Assembly (NCBI RefSeq): GCF_002335745.1
Contig: NZ_NIST01000001.1
Coordinates: forward strand, 2,743,636-2,807,635
Origin: Evansella halocellulosilytica
GTDB lineage: Bacteria; Bacillota; Bacilli; Bacillales; Salisediminibacteriaceae
DNA length: 64,000 nt
Reading direction: 5' to 3'
Shown here: positions 8,102 to 15,861 of the stretch, piece by piece
How positions within the stretch are numbered: position 1 is the first letter of the stretch
Layout: each line of letters begins with the position of its first letter
Program-made: the position numbers and the translations under genes
The notes under the pieces: generated by a model
The model's database searches: none
What the model saw: the letters and a program-made list of their open reading frames with translations, nothing else
What the model was told of the DNA's origin: nothing

Positions 8102-8752
8102 ATGAAGAAAAAACTACTTTATTCATTGATGGCCATAGCTGTCGCATTTCCACTTGTAACACAAGGAGCACTGGCACAGTCTACACATACAGTACAAAGT
8201 GGAGACACGATGTGGCAAATTTCACAGCAGTATGATGTTGACTTTTCAAGTTTGCTTGAAGCAAACACGGATGTAACGAATCCAAATGTGATTTACGTTG
8301 GACAGCAATTAGTCATTCCTTCTGCAAGTAACGGACAAGGTTCAAGTGATGTTGCTGAGTCCAATATCTCACAATTTGAGCAAGAAGTGATTGAATTAAC
8401 GAATGAACAACGTTCGCAAAGAGGTCTTGCACCATTAGAAATTGATGAAGATACATCTGGTGTCGCACGCACAAAATCAGCTGATATGCGTGACCAAGGG
8501 TATTTCTCACACAACAGTCCAACTTACGGAAGTCCATTTGATATGTTAAGCCATTATGGTGTTTCTTATCGTGGAGCTGGTGAAAACATTGCTGCTGGTC
8601 AGCAAACACCTGAACAAGTTGTTAACTCTTGGATGAATTCAGATGGTCACCGTGCTAACATTTTAAACGAGAACTTTACCCATATCGGAGTAGGGCACGT
8701 TGAAGGTGGAAGTTACGGCCATTACTGGACACAACTATTTATTACAAAATAA
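8102..8752 (+). CDS. Secreted LysM-CAP (SCP/PR-1) domain protein, YkwD-like
   Basis: The 216-residue exported protein begins with a signal peptide (MKKKLLYSLMAIAVAFPLVTQ, cleavage near ALA-QS). One LysM peptidoglycan-binding domain follows (THTVQSGDTMWQI to GQQLVIP, about residues 28-72), then a C-terminal CAP domain (about 95-216). The CAP hallmarks are FSHNSPTYGSP, GAGENIAAGQ, SWMNSDGHRANIL and GHYWTQLF. Such proteins sit in the cell wall or spore coat; SafA, YkwD and YlbC are relatives, but the enzymatic activity is unknown. The ATG after GGAGGTG was chosen because the signal peptide starts there. The gene is followed by a terminator into which a group II intron appears to have inserted. 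Confidence 0.92.
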   Translation: MKKKLLYSLMAIAVAFPLVTQGALAQSTHTVQSGDTMWQISQQYDVDFSSLLEANTDVTNPNVIYVGQQLVIPSASNGQGSSDVAESNISQFEQEVIELTNEQRSQRGLAPLEIDEDTSGVARTKSADMRDQGYFSHNSPTYGSPFDMLSHYGVSYRGAGENIAAGQQTPEQVVNSWMNSDGHRANILNENFTHIGVGHVEGGSYGHYWTQLFITK

Positions 8753-8769
8753 AAATATAGTGATTTTAT

Positions 8770-8803
8770 GAAACTAGTTCTCTATGAGAGAGCTAGTTTC
8801 TTT
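8770..8803 (+). terminator. terminator of the LysM-CAP gene, abutting the group II intron
   Basis: The stem pairs GAAACTAG with CTAGTTTC and contains inner TCTC/GAGA pairing around a short loop. The expected T run is short (TTTC) and is interrupted by the intron. TTTT reappears just after the intron's 3' end near 10866. Confidence 0.7.
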
Positions 8804-9507
8804 CGCGAGTGGCAGCACATGTGCTAAAGGGTGAAAGTCCCGAATGCATCGACTAGCCGGCAAGCATTAGCTGACAGGTAGTGCGTTGACTGTGAAGTAG
8901 CGTGCGGAGGATCTGAAGGCAAACCTCTGAACAGAGCTGATATCCCATGTTGGCACGAGAGTTGGATGACTGTGCAAGACAACAGAAAGTCCGAATAGTT
9001 AGAAACTCAAAGTGTTATGAGGGCTGGGTTAGAGGGAAAGTACATGATGTGACCCATTGAGATCTCCCTGCTTCCTAAAGTAGGTACTGATGTCACAAGG
9101 CTAAGCCAAGGACACAGGATGAGCTTTAAAGGGAGAAGTCAGAGATCGCCATAGTAGTGAAGAAGCACATGCCAATGACCTACTGGCGACAGTAGCGAGG
9201 ACAGCACATGAGTGAAACTGTACATAGATACAGTTGCGAACCTATACTCAAAAGGTAGGGATTCGTGCGAAGGGCGTGACCCATAGAAGAACAATGTGAG
9301 TAGGCTTACTTATGACTGCGGAAGTAGACAGAAGCTGGACAAGAGCCAAGGGGGCTGATGCCAGGGTGGAACAGAAGGGTACACCGTCTACCGCCAAATG
9401 AGATGCACAAGTTATTGCCGTGAGCTATCAACCTTGTAGAATCACATTTATATGGGGAAGCAGAAACAAAGGAAAAAACGAAAGCAATGGCGTAAGGGGA
9501 ATAACAG

Positions 9508-10779
9508 ATGAAAAGACGTGTATGGTACAGTTTGTATGACAAAGTGTACAAGAAAGCGAATCTAGTAAGTGCCTTCTATCAAGTGAAGAAGAATAAAGGT
9601 GCACCAGGGGTTGATAAGGTAACAATTGAAGGCTATGAAGCAAAGCTGGAGGACAATCTAGAAGTGCTCCAACAGAAGCTAAAAGATAAACAATATCGAC
9701 CCAAACCTGTTCGACGAAAGATGATCGACAAAGATAATGGCAAGAAACAACGTCCACTAGGGATACCAACGGTGGAAGATCGCATCGTACAAGCTTCTCT
9801 TCGAAATGTATTGGAACCGATCTTCGAAGAAGAATTCCTTCCGTGTAGCTATGGTTTTCGGCCCGGAATAAGTGCTCATATGGCTTTAGACAAAGTCACT
9901 GAACACTTGAATGCAGGATACCATTATGTCATCGATGCCGACTTACAATCCTACTTTGACACGATCCCACATGATAAACTGGAACATCAAATAAGGAAAC
10001 GAGTGACAGATGGGTCTATAATCAAACTCATTCACCGTTTTCTCAGAGCAGGTGTCATGGTAGGAGATCGATACGAAGATACCCCTGAGGGAGCTCCGCA
10101 GGGTGGCGTGCTAAGTCCATTACTTTCGAACATCTACTTACATCAGCTTGATCAACTGATGACTGAGCGAGGTCACCGAATCGTCCGTTTTGCGGATGAT
10201 TTTATCATTCTTTGTAAAAGTTCAAAAGGCGCAGAAAGAGTTATGCGAAGTGTCTCAAGATTTCTTGAGGAAGAGCTAAGTCTAACTGTGAATCAAGAAA
10301 AGACTAAAGTTGTCAACGCCAACAAAGAGCCATTTACATTCTTAGGCTATGAATTCATCGGAGATATTCGAAGAATAGACCCTAAGAAAGAGGCGACATT
10401 CAAGGAACGAGTGAAAGAAATGACTCGTCGAAACCAAACAGTTGATATTCAACTACTTATCCAAGACAAATTAAATCCATACATTCGAGGTTGGGCAAAT
10501 TATTTTCGTTATGGAAATGTGAAGAACAAATTCAAAGTATGGGATAGCTGGATAAGAAGACGGTTACGAATGGTACAACTAAGAAGCTGGAGACATATAA
10601 AGAACCTCCACCGCCTTCTGAGAAGAAAGGGATGGAGGGAAGAAAACCTTAGAGGAATCCGTATGTTTGCTTGGCGAAGTTCCAAAAGTCCAATGGTTCA
10701 TGCGGCACTAGACAATAAGTTCTTTTCAGAACTTGGACTCGTTAGTTTATCATCTGTTTATGATGAACGTTATCTCTAA
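9508..10779 (+). CDS. ltrA: Group II intron reverse transcriptase/maturase
   Basis: This is a 423-residue intron-encoded protein needed for splicing and reverse-transcription-based mobility. Reverse transcriptase motifs are intact: NKGAPGVDKVTIEGYE near the start, GIPTVEDRIVQASLRNVLEP, the YGFRPG motif, the GAPQGGVLSPLLSNIYL motif and the catalytic FADD at about residue 228. A maturase (X) domain follows (IQDKLNPYIRGWANYFRYGN onward), ending in a basic helix-rich tail. No C-terminal HNH endonuclease with paired Cys motifs is present, so mobility would be endonuclease-independent. The reading frame is complete, so the element could be active. The ATG follows AAGGGGAATAAC. Confidence 0.95.
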   Translation: MKRRVWYSLYDKVYKKANLVSAFYQVKKNKGAPGVDKVTIEGYEAKLEDNLEVLQQKLKDKQYRPKPVRRKMIDKDNGKKQRPLGIPTVEDRIVQASLRNVLEPIFEEEFLPCSYGFRPGISAHMALDKVTEHLNAGYHYVIDADLQSYFDTIPHDKLEHQIRKRVTDGSIIKLIHRFLRAGVMVGDRYEDTPEGAPQGGVLSPLLSNIYLHQLDQLMTERGHRIVRFADDFIILCKSSKGAERVMRSVSRFLEEELSLTVNQEKTKVVNANKEPFTFLGYEFIGDIRRIDPKKEATFKERVKEMTRRNQTVDIQLLIQDKLNPYIRGWANYFRYGNVKNKFKVWDSWIRRRLRMVQLRSWRHIKNLHRLLRRKGWREENLRGIRMFAWRSSKSPMVHAALDNKFFSELGLVSLSSVYDERYL

Positions 10780-10794
10780 AAGGGATATATGGGA

Positions 10795-10866
10795 AGAGCC
10801 ACATGCGAAGATCCGCACGTGTGTGCTCTGTGAGAGGCGTGGTCAGTAATGGCGACGCCTACTCGG
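10795..10866 (+). other. Group II intron domains V and VI
   Basis: Domain V is a 35-nt hairpin running from AGAGCCACATGCG through the loop to CGCACGTGTGTGCTCT; it contains the catalytic AGC region. Domain VI follows as a stem of GAGGCGT with ACGCCT around GGTCAGTAATGGCG, where a bulged A near the 3' arm would be the branch point. These two elements fix the 3' end of the intron to within a few bases. Confidence 0.8.
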
Positions 10867-11138
10867 TTTTGAAATGATCAGTAACTTTATGATTTTTATA
10901 AAGCTCTCAATTGTTGTTAGCATCAACACGCCCTTTTGTACGAAGCCACTGAAAAAGTAATGATAACCTTTCCAAAATCCCTATGCTTTCACCCTAAGGC
11001 ACAAATGCGACATCTACTCATGCTACACTTCGTTTGCATTTGTAGTGTCTTCTTTGCCGCAGGTAATACTTCAGCTTCATCATGCACTTGTCTCTTCCTT
11101 TGCGAGGATTGCTCTGTAGTCGCCTGCACAAACTAGCT

Positions 11139-11275
11139 AAAACGCCACGTCCTGTGGCATGTCTGGCATTAGGATGTCCTGTCTGTCGAAGCAACTTGCT
11201 AGAGTAGAACTTCGACTAAAACCCCCGCGTCCTGCGGGAACACCTAAGTCATATCCTTGTGGAAGCTTGTGAAGA
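11139..11275 (-). repeat. Bacillus-type intergenic repeat, copy 1 (reverse orientation)
   Basis: Read on the minus strand, this stretch contains the same ordered blocks as the copies near 22.95, 46.1 and 52.2 kb: GCTTCCACAAGGATATGACT, then TTCCCGCAGGACGCGGGGG, then GGACATCCTAATGCCAGACA and CCACAGGACGTGG. It lies in a gene-free stretch (10867-11503) between the intron and the TerC gene. The rest of that stretch holds no ORF I can support. Confidence 0.75.
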
Positions 11276-11449
11276 AAATTTTAGCTGCTAGAGTCTACAG
11301 GTTTTTGACGGATATACTATCATAAAGATTTTTTCATCAGTTTCTTTCTCACGGGACTGTTTTTTCCTCTATTAACATCACAGATGAATGAACGATTTCA
11401 TCAATCTAATTGATGAAGGCAGGCAACCGCTGTTCCCCTGTATATAGAA

Positions 11450-11497
11450 GAAAAAATAGGATGACTATCGTAAAGACTATGAATACTCATACGATAG
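11450..11497 (-). terminator. terminator of the TerC gene
   Basis: On the minus strand an 8-bp stem (CTATCGTA with TACGATAG) is followed by TCATCC and a run of T (TATTTTTTC), shortly after the TerC stop codon. Confidence 0.65.
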
Positions 11498-11503
11498 CTT
11501 TCC

Positions 11504-12343
11504 CTATGTATTTTGAGGGTCGAAATGATCTTCAAGAATGTCGTCTTCATTTTCCAAAGATCGGTCTGTATCTTCGTTCTCAGGATTTAATGGTTTCCCT
11601 TTTGATAAAAACCAACCTAGAATTGCAATAGCAACAAGAACACTCCAGAAAGTCCATTTCCACAAGGTCGACTCCGGAAATGTGTGTGGAAGAACACCAA
11701 CATCTGGATGGGATAACGTGTAAACAATTAATTTAATCCCAACCCATCCTACAATGAAAAAAGCAGCGGTTTCCAGTCCTGGTTTTCTATGAAGTAAACG
11801 TACGAAATAAGTAGCTGCAAATCGCATTATGACAACACCAATTAATCCTCCGATGAGCACGACTAGAAATTGACCACCATCTAAATCACCAATTGAAAAG
11901 AATCCTGTTGGTGTTAACGTTAAAGCAAGCGCAATAGCTGCCAAAATTGAATCGACCGCAAAGGCAATATCAGCCACCTCAACTTTCAACACAGTCATCC
12001 AAAAGCCTGATTTTGAAACTTCATTTACTGATTTGATGCGTTTCTTCTCTTTTTTTAATACGTGCTTTTTTAATAGATGATTGGCTGAGATAAATAAAAG
12101 GTATAATGCCCCGATCGCTTGTATTTGCCAAACGTTTACAAGAAAAGAGATTAAGAAAAGTGACCCGAACCGGAAAAGAAATGCACCAGCTAGTCCATAA
12201 AATAGCGCTCGTTTTCGCTGCTTTTCTGGTAAATGTTTCACCATAATCGCTAAAACGAGAGCATTGTCGGCTGCTAACACGCCTTCTAATGCAATCAATA
12301 CGAGTAGAACCCAACTATATTCTAATAAAAGTGCCCCATCCAT
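11504..12343 (-). CDS. TerC family integral membrane protein (YceF/YkoY-like)
   Basis: This is a 279-residue polytopic TerC protein. Relatives in Bacillus (YceF, YkoY) export manganese and help metallate exoenzymes. The first helix carries the conserved acidic motif LEGVLAADNALVLA, and a mid-protein helix carries VEVADIAFAVDSILAA. These two Asp/Asn-containing helices form the metal site of the family. About eight helices are visible, and the acidic C-terminal tail (NPENEDTDRSLENEDD) is cytoplasmic. Start choice: ATG after AGGAGGAGTCATTTG; an immediately preceding TTG is also possible. I looked for a yybP-ykoY manganese riboswitch in the upstream 160 bases and saw none. Confidence 0.88.
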   Translation of the reverse strand: MDGALLLEYSWVLLVLIALEGVLAADNALVLAIMVKHLPEKQRKRALFYGLAGAFLFRFGSLFLISFLVNVWQIQAIGALYLLFISANHLLKKHVLKKEKKRIKSVNEVSKSGFWMTVLKVEVADIAFAVDSILAAIALALTLTPTGFFSIGDLDGGQFLVVLIGGLIGVVIMRFAATYFVRLLHRKPGLETAAFFIVGWVGIKLIVYTLSHPDVGVLPHTFPESTLWKWTFWSVLVAIAILGWFLSKGKPLNPENEDTDRSLENEDDILEDHFDPQNT

Positions 12344-12509
12344 CAAATGACTCCTCCTTCATTTTTACTTTGTCCAAAAAATAAAGTTTAACTAGAGAAA
12401 TTTAGACGTGAACGCTCATGATATGCCATGTATAATAGAATTATCGGAATAAATGAAATTTTCAGGGGAGATATCCCATAAGAACATATGAGTAAAGGGG
12501 TGGGGTAGC

Positions 12510-12962
12510 GTGTTTGAATGGAAGTGGATGTCTAATGAAGAAGCTTTGTCCATCGTCGAATGGAAGTATGAAGGTAATGATGCATATTACAACATTAGTG
12601 ATGACGATGAACGTTTAGATGAATTTTTAAACCCATTCAATTGGAATCATTATGTCGTCATTTACGAAAGTGGGGAATTAATTGCTTATTGTACGTATTC
12701 CCCCCAAAATGATGTTGTTGAGATGAGCCTCGTTCTCAGACCTGACTTAATTGGCCAAGGAAGAGGAGAACCTTTGATGTCATACGTGATGAACCTTGCA
12801 AAAGAGAGGTATGAACCTAGAAAATTTATTTTTCATATTCCGCAATATAATAAACGTGCGTTAAGAGCAACTGAAAAGTTAGGCTATAAACGTACGATAA
12901 CTTCAATTGTTCAAAAAAATAATAGTCAAGTTCCGTTAGTTCAAATGGAGTATGACCTATAG
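12510..12962 (+). CDS. GNAT family N-acetyltransferase
   Basis: This is a 150-residue single-domain acetyl-CoA-dependent acetyltransferase with unknown acceptor. The fold order is visible: N-terminal WKWMSNEEALSIVEW, the central strands YVVIYESGELIAYCTYS, the acetyl-CoA-binding motif A LRPDLIGQGRGEPLMSYV (Q/RxxGxG type), and the motif B region YNKRALRATEKLGYKR. The GTG start follows AAAGGGGTGGGG. It begins a run of six closely spaced genes on the plus strand. Confidence 0.85.
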   Translation: MFEWKWMSNEEALSIVEWKYEGNDAYYNISDDDERLDEFLNPFNWNHYVVIYESGELIAYCTYSPQNDVVEMSLVLRPDLIGQGRGEPLMSYVMNLAKERYEPRKFIFHIPQYNKRALRATEKLGYKRTITSIVQKNNSQVPLVQMEYDL

Positions 12963-13015
12963 AGTTGCGTTTGAAGGATTAAAAATAATGAGCATGAACA
13001 TGGGGGGAGAGTAGA

Positions 13016-13876
13016 GTGGAAATAAAAAAGGATCCATCACCTTCAAAAGTGTTACAACAAGTGGAAGCATGTTTATTAAAAAAAGAAGCAGAAAATAATT
13101 TACCACTTGGTCTTCTTAACAGGCTAACGAAAGATGAAAAGAGCAAAGTGAGATATGCTGAAGGAATGGAACCCTTTGCTGCTTATGGTAAAAATGAAGA
13201 TGGGTCTACTGGTGTCGTTATGGTACAAACTCCACCGTATAATCTAATCATTTGCGGAGAGGAACGGCACGCAGAAAAAGCAGCTAATTGGCTTTTTAAC
13301 GAAAAGAAAAAGATTCCTGGAGTTGTTGGCTGTAAGCCGATGGTTGATCATTTTGCAAAAGCATGGAAAGAGCTGACTGGCTGTCAACTCCAAACCTTTA
13401 TGAGACAAAAAATTTATCGTTTAGATGAAGTAAAAGATGTAAATCGAAAAAATGGCCGGTTATGTTATGCGACAGAAGATGATATTGCTCTTGCCGCTTA
13501 CTGGGCGGAAAAGTTTCATAGCGAAGCGCTAGAACCGATCGATAAAAAAACAGCAATGGACTTTGTGGAATCGAGAATCAAACAAAATCAAATTTTTTTC
13601 TGGCGAACAGAGCAAGGAACCCCGGTATCAATGGCTGCAAGGTCTAGAGAATCGAAACATGGTGTTGTCATTAATTTAGTGTATACGCCAAATGAATATA
13701 AAAAACAAGGATATGCAACAACTTGTGTTGCAGCATTGAGTGAGTGGCTTCTGCAAGAGGGATATAAATTTTGCAGTTTATATACGGATCTCGATAATCC
13801 GACATCAAATAATATATATATGAAGATCGGTTATGAACCTATAGCTGATTCAATTGAGTACAGGTTCAAAGAATAA
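13016..13876 (+). CDS. Two-lobed GNAT family N-acetyltransferase
   Basis: This is a 286-residue protein. The C-terminal half (about residues 145-286) is a GNAT domain with the CoA-binding strand and loop NLVYTPNEYKKQGYATTCV and the typical late motif LYTDLDNPTSNNIYMKIGYEP. The N-terminal half (YAEGMEPFAAYGKNEDGS, VVMVQTPPYNLIICG, GVVGCKPMVDHFA) matches the degenerate first lobe found in long two-lobed GNATs of bacilli. The substrate is unknown. The GTG start follows GGGGGGAGAG. The spacing to the upstream GNAT gene is 53 bases and to the phosphatase 22 bases, so co-transcription is likely. Confidence 0.85.
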   Translation: MEIKKDPSPSKVLQQVEACLLKKEAENNLPLGLLNRLTKDEKSKVRYAEGMEPFAAYGKNEDGSTGVVMVQTPPYNLIICGEERHAEKAANWLFNEKKKIPGVVGCKPMVDHFAKAWKELTGCQLQTFMRQKIYRLDEVKDVNRKNGRLCYATEDDIALAAYWAEKFHSEALEPIDKKTAMDFVESRIKQNQIFFWRTEQGTPVSMAARSRESKHGVVINLVYTPNEYKKQGYATTCVAALSEWLLQEGYKFCSLYTDLDNPTSNNIYMKIGYEPIADSIEYRFKE

Positions 13877-13898
13877 CAGATGACGTAGGAGTTTATAA

Positions 13899-14510
13899 AT
13901 GCTGACAATTTATTTTACGAGACACGGTGAAACGGAATGGAACAAAGTTGGAAAAATGCAAGGGTGGGGGGACTCTCCGCTAACAAAGGAAGGTGAACGA
14001 GCGGCATATCAATTAAATGAACGATTAAAGGATACGCAGTTCGATAACGTATATACGAGTCCTAGCGGCAGAACGTTGCAAACGGCAAAGATCATCACAG
14101 GGTCTCATCATTCGTTCATTAAAGATGACCGGTTAAAAGAAATTAATCTAGGAACATGGGAAGGGAAAACGAAAGACGAAGTGATCCAGATGTATTCGGA
14201 ACAATATGTTGAATCGTTTTGGAAACAGCCTCATCTATATGAGCAAGAAAAAGGCGAATCTTTCTTTGACGTTGAAAAACGAGTAAATGAATTTCTAACT
14301 GAGTTAAAACGATCGCATCATTCTGGAAATGTCCTTCTTGTCACACATACGGTTATTGTAAAAATGATTTTAAAGTATTTTCATGAAAGAAGTATGGTCG
14401 ATCTTTGGACGGAGCCATATACACATCCGACTTGTTTAAATCAAGCCATTATTTATGAAGATGGTTCGAAAGAAGTTTTATTAGAAGGATGCTTAGCACA
14501 CATGTCTTAA
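13899..14510 (+). CDS. Histidine phosphatase family protein (PhoE/YhfR-like)
   Basis: This is a 203-residue phosphoglycerate-mutase-superfamily phosphatase acting through a phosphohistidine. The RHG signature appears in YFTRHGETEWNKVGKMQGW. The pocket residues TSPSGRTLQTA and INLGTWEGK, and the second catalytic His in LLVTHTVIVKMIL, are all present. This is consistent with an active broad-specificity phosphatase rather than a true glycolytic mutase, because the long insertions of the mutases are missing. The ATG is preceded by GTAGGAG. Confidence 0.9.
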   Translation: MLTIYFTRHGETEWNKVGKMQGWGDSPLTKEGERAAYQLNERLKDTQFDNVYTSPSGRTLQTAKIITGSHHSFIKDDRLKEINLGTWEGKTKDEVIQMYSEQYVESFWKQPHLYEQEKGESFFDVEKRVNEFLTELKRSHHSGNVLLVTHTVIVKMILKYFHERSMVDLWTEPYTHPTCLNQAIIYEDGSKEVLLEGCLAHMS

Positions 14511-14705
14511 TCAGACTTGAGTAATCGAGGATTTCTCGGACACGATTATGTAGATTTATCCTATTTTTATTAATAGAACATGATAAAAATAACGTTTTGA
14601 TGGAAATAACACATCTCATGTCTGTTAAGAAGCAGAGCTTGTGGAAACCGAGCTTTCCTTGAAAAAGACAATGTGTTCAGCGAGGTTTCTGTGATAGGAG
14701 GTATT

Positions 14706-15170
14706 ATGATAGGAATTCGTAATTCAGCAAAAGCAATCATCATTAACGATGGATGTGTTCTACTTACAAAAAACATTGATGATGAAGGGGCATTTTATTT
14801 GCTGCCAGGAGGCGGGCAAAACAAATATGAAACGTTACAAGTAGCCTTAAAACGAGAATGTATGGAGGAGACGGGATATGAAATTAATGTCGGACCATTG
14901 ATCAGTGTTCGTGAATATATCGGGAAACATCATGAACATGTCGCACATGATAAAGAGGTTCATCAAGTTGAGCTCATGTTTCTTTGTGAGACAATAGGTC
15001 ATCCAGTCGTGAAAAATGGGACAAATCCAGATGAAGGCCAAGTTTCTGTGCAATGGGTGCCGCTATCAGAATTGAACTCTTATCGTTTGTATCCGTCACA
15101 AATAAAACGGTATTTAGCTAGTCATACACAATTGGAACATATTCCATCCTATTTCGGAGATGTAAATTAA
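14706..15170 (+). CDS. Nudix hydrolase
   Basis: This is a 154-residue Nudix enzyme expected to hydrolyse a nucleoside diphosphate linked to another moiety. The Nudix box runs from GGGQNKYE through LKRECMEETGYEI and contains the canonical REXXEE metal-binding core. The start was placed at the ATG after ATAGGAGGTATT; the longer frame has no binding site. The stop codon TAATG overlaps the start of the following hydrolase, which indicates translational coupling. The substrate cannot be inferred. Confidence 0.9.
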   Translation: MIGIRNSAKAIIINDGCVLLTKNIDDEGAFYLLPGGGQNKYETLQVALKRECMEETGYEINVGPLISVREYIGKHHEHVAHDKEVHQVELMFLCETIGHPVVKNGTNPDEGQVSVQWVPLSELNSYRLYPSQIKRYLASHTQLEHIPSYFGDVN

Positions 15171-15853
15171 TGATTGGTTACAGAAATCAAAAAATAAATT
15201 ATCAGCATCTAAAAAATAATTCGAACACATTGTTTGTGTTTCTCCCTGGTGTAGGTTACAAAAATGATTACCCACTCATGTATTATATTGCAAAATATGC
15301 TCAGGCACAGTCATATGATATGTTACGTGTGGATTACAACTACAAAGAGAATGGATTTTTAAATGAAACTAGTGAAGTTCAGAATGAATGGATATGTGAA
15401 GATATGTCAGCAATTATTCATTACTTATCATCGTACGAATATAATCGAGCTGTTTGGGTGGCGAAATCACTTGGTACATTACTACTTGCTTTAAGTAAAG
15501 ATTTTTTACAAAACGATTTGGCGATAAAGCACCAATCTTTTTTATGGTTAACACCACTTTTCTCAGAAGTGGAAGTGACGAATGCGATGTCATCGTTACA
15601 ATTTCCTTCTTTATATGTTATCGGTACAGAAGATCCCTATTATAGTCAAGATGTCATTGAGCAATTGTTGAGTTTACATCACCTTAATGGAGTTGTCATT
15701 GATCATGCAGATCATTCATTAGAAGATTCTTCTCCAGTTAATTCTATTCAGAACTTACAGAAAGTTCTAAAAGAAACAGTCGATTTCTTAGATAAAGATG
15801 TAAAAGGGGGTCATGCTGTAAGCAGATCTCTTTTTTATAAAGCAATTTTATAG
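15170..15853 (+). CDS. Small alpha/beta hydrolase
   Basis: This is a 227-residue alpha/beta-hydrolase-like protein. The nucleophile elbow is recognisable in VWVAKSLGTLLLAL (Ser in K-S-L-G). The oxyanion segment is FVFLPGVGYKNDYPLMYY, the acidic residue is probably in YVIGTEDPYYSQ, and the catalytic His is in VIDHADHSLED. It has no signal peptide and lacks a lid domain. The substrate is unknown. It overlaps the Nudix gene by one base and lies 8 bases before the next gene, so it is part of the same transcript. Confidence 0.8.
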   Translation: MIGYRNQKINYQHLKNNSNTLFVFLPGVGYKNDYPLMYYIAKYAQAQSYDMLRVDYNYKENGFLNETSEVQNEWICEDMSAIIHYLSSYEYNRAVWVAKSLGTLLLALSKDFLQNDLAIKHQSFLWLTPLFSEVEVTNAMSSLQFPSLYVIGTEDPYYSQDVIEQLLSLHHLNGVVIDHADHSLEDSSPVNSIQNLQKVLKETVDFLDKDVKGGHAVSRSLFYKAIL

Positions 15854-15861
15854 AGGTAAGG

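Larger units (their letters stand above)
8803..10866 (+). mobile_element. Group II intron with intron-encoded reverse transcriptase
   Basis: This is a self-splicing retroelement of about 2.06 kb. The 5' region has the typical domain I start (GGCAGCACATGTGCTAAAGGG, then GTGAAAGTCCC) and a long structured untranslated part of about 700 bases. The maturase ORF lies in domain IV, and recognisable domains V and VI are at the 3' end. The boundaries are approximate: the 5' end lies at 8803-8809 and the 3' end near 10866. It inserted immediately downstream of a rho-independent terminator, a target preference known for bacterial class C introns. I cannot assign the class with certainty from the maturase alone. 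Confidence 0.85.

Noticed and set aside
9300-9420. T-box-like string AGGGTGGAACAG in the intron
   Set aside because: It sits in the structured 5' half of the group II intron; there is no specifier stem or downstream aminoacyl-tRNA gene, so the resemblance is accidental.
10936-11136. 66-residue Cys-rich ORF downstream of the intron
   Set aside because: No ribosome binding site, and its end runs into the reverse-oriented intergenic repeat; composition is unlike real genes here.
12344-12509. Possible yybP-ykoY manganese riboswitch before the TerC gene
   Set aside because: The upstream region is short and lacks the conserved stems and a terminator; nothing in it resembles the riboswitch core.
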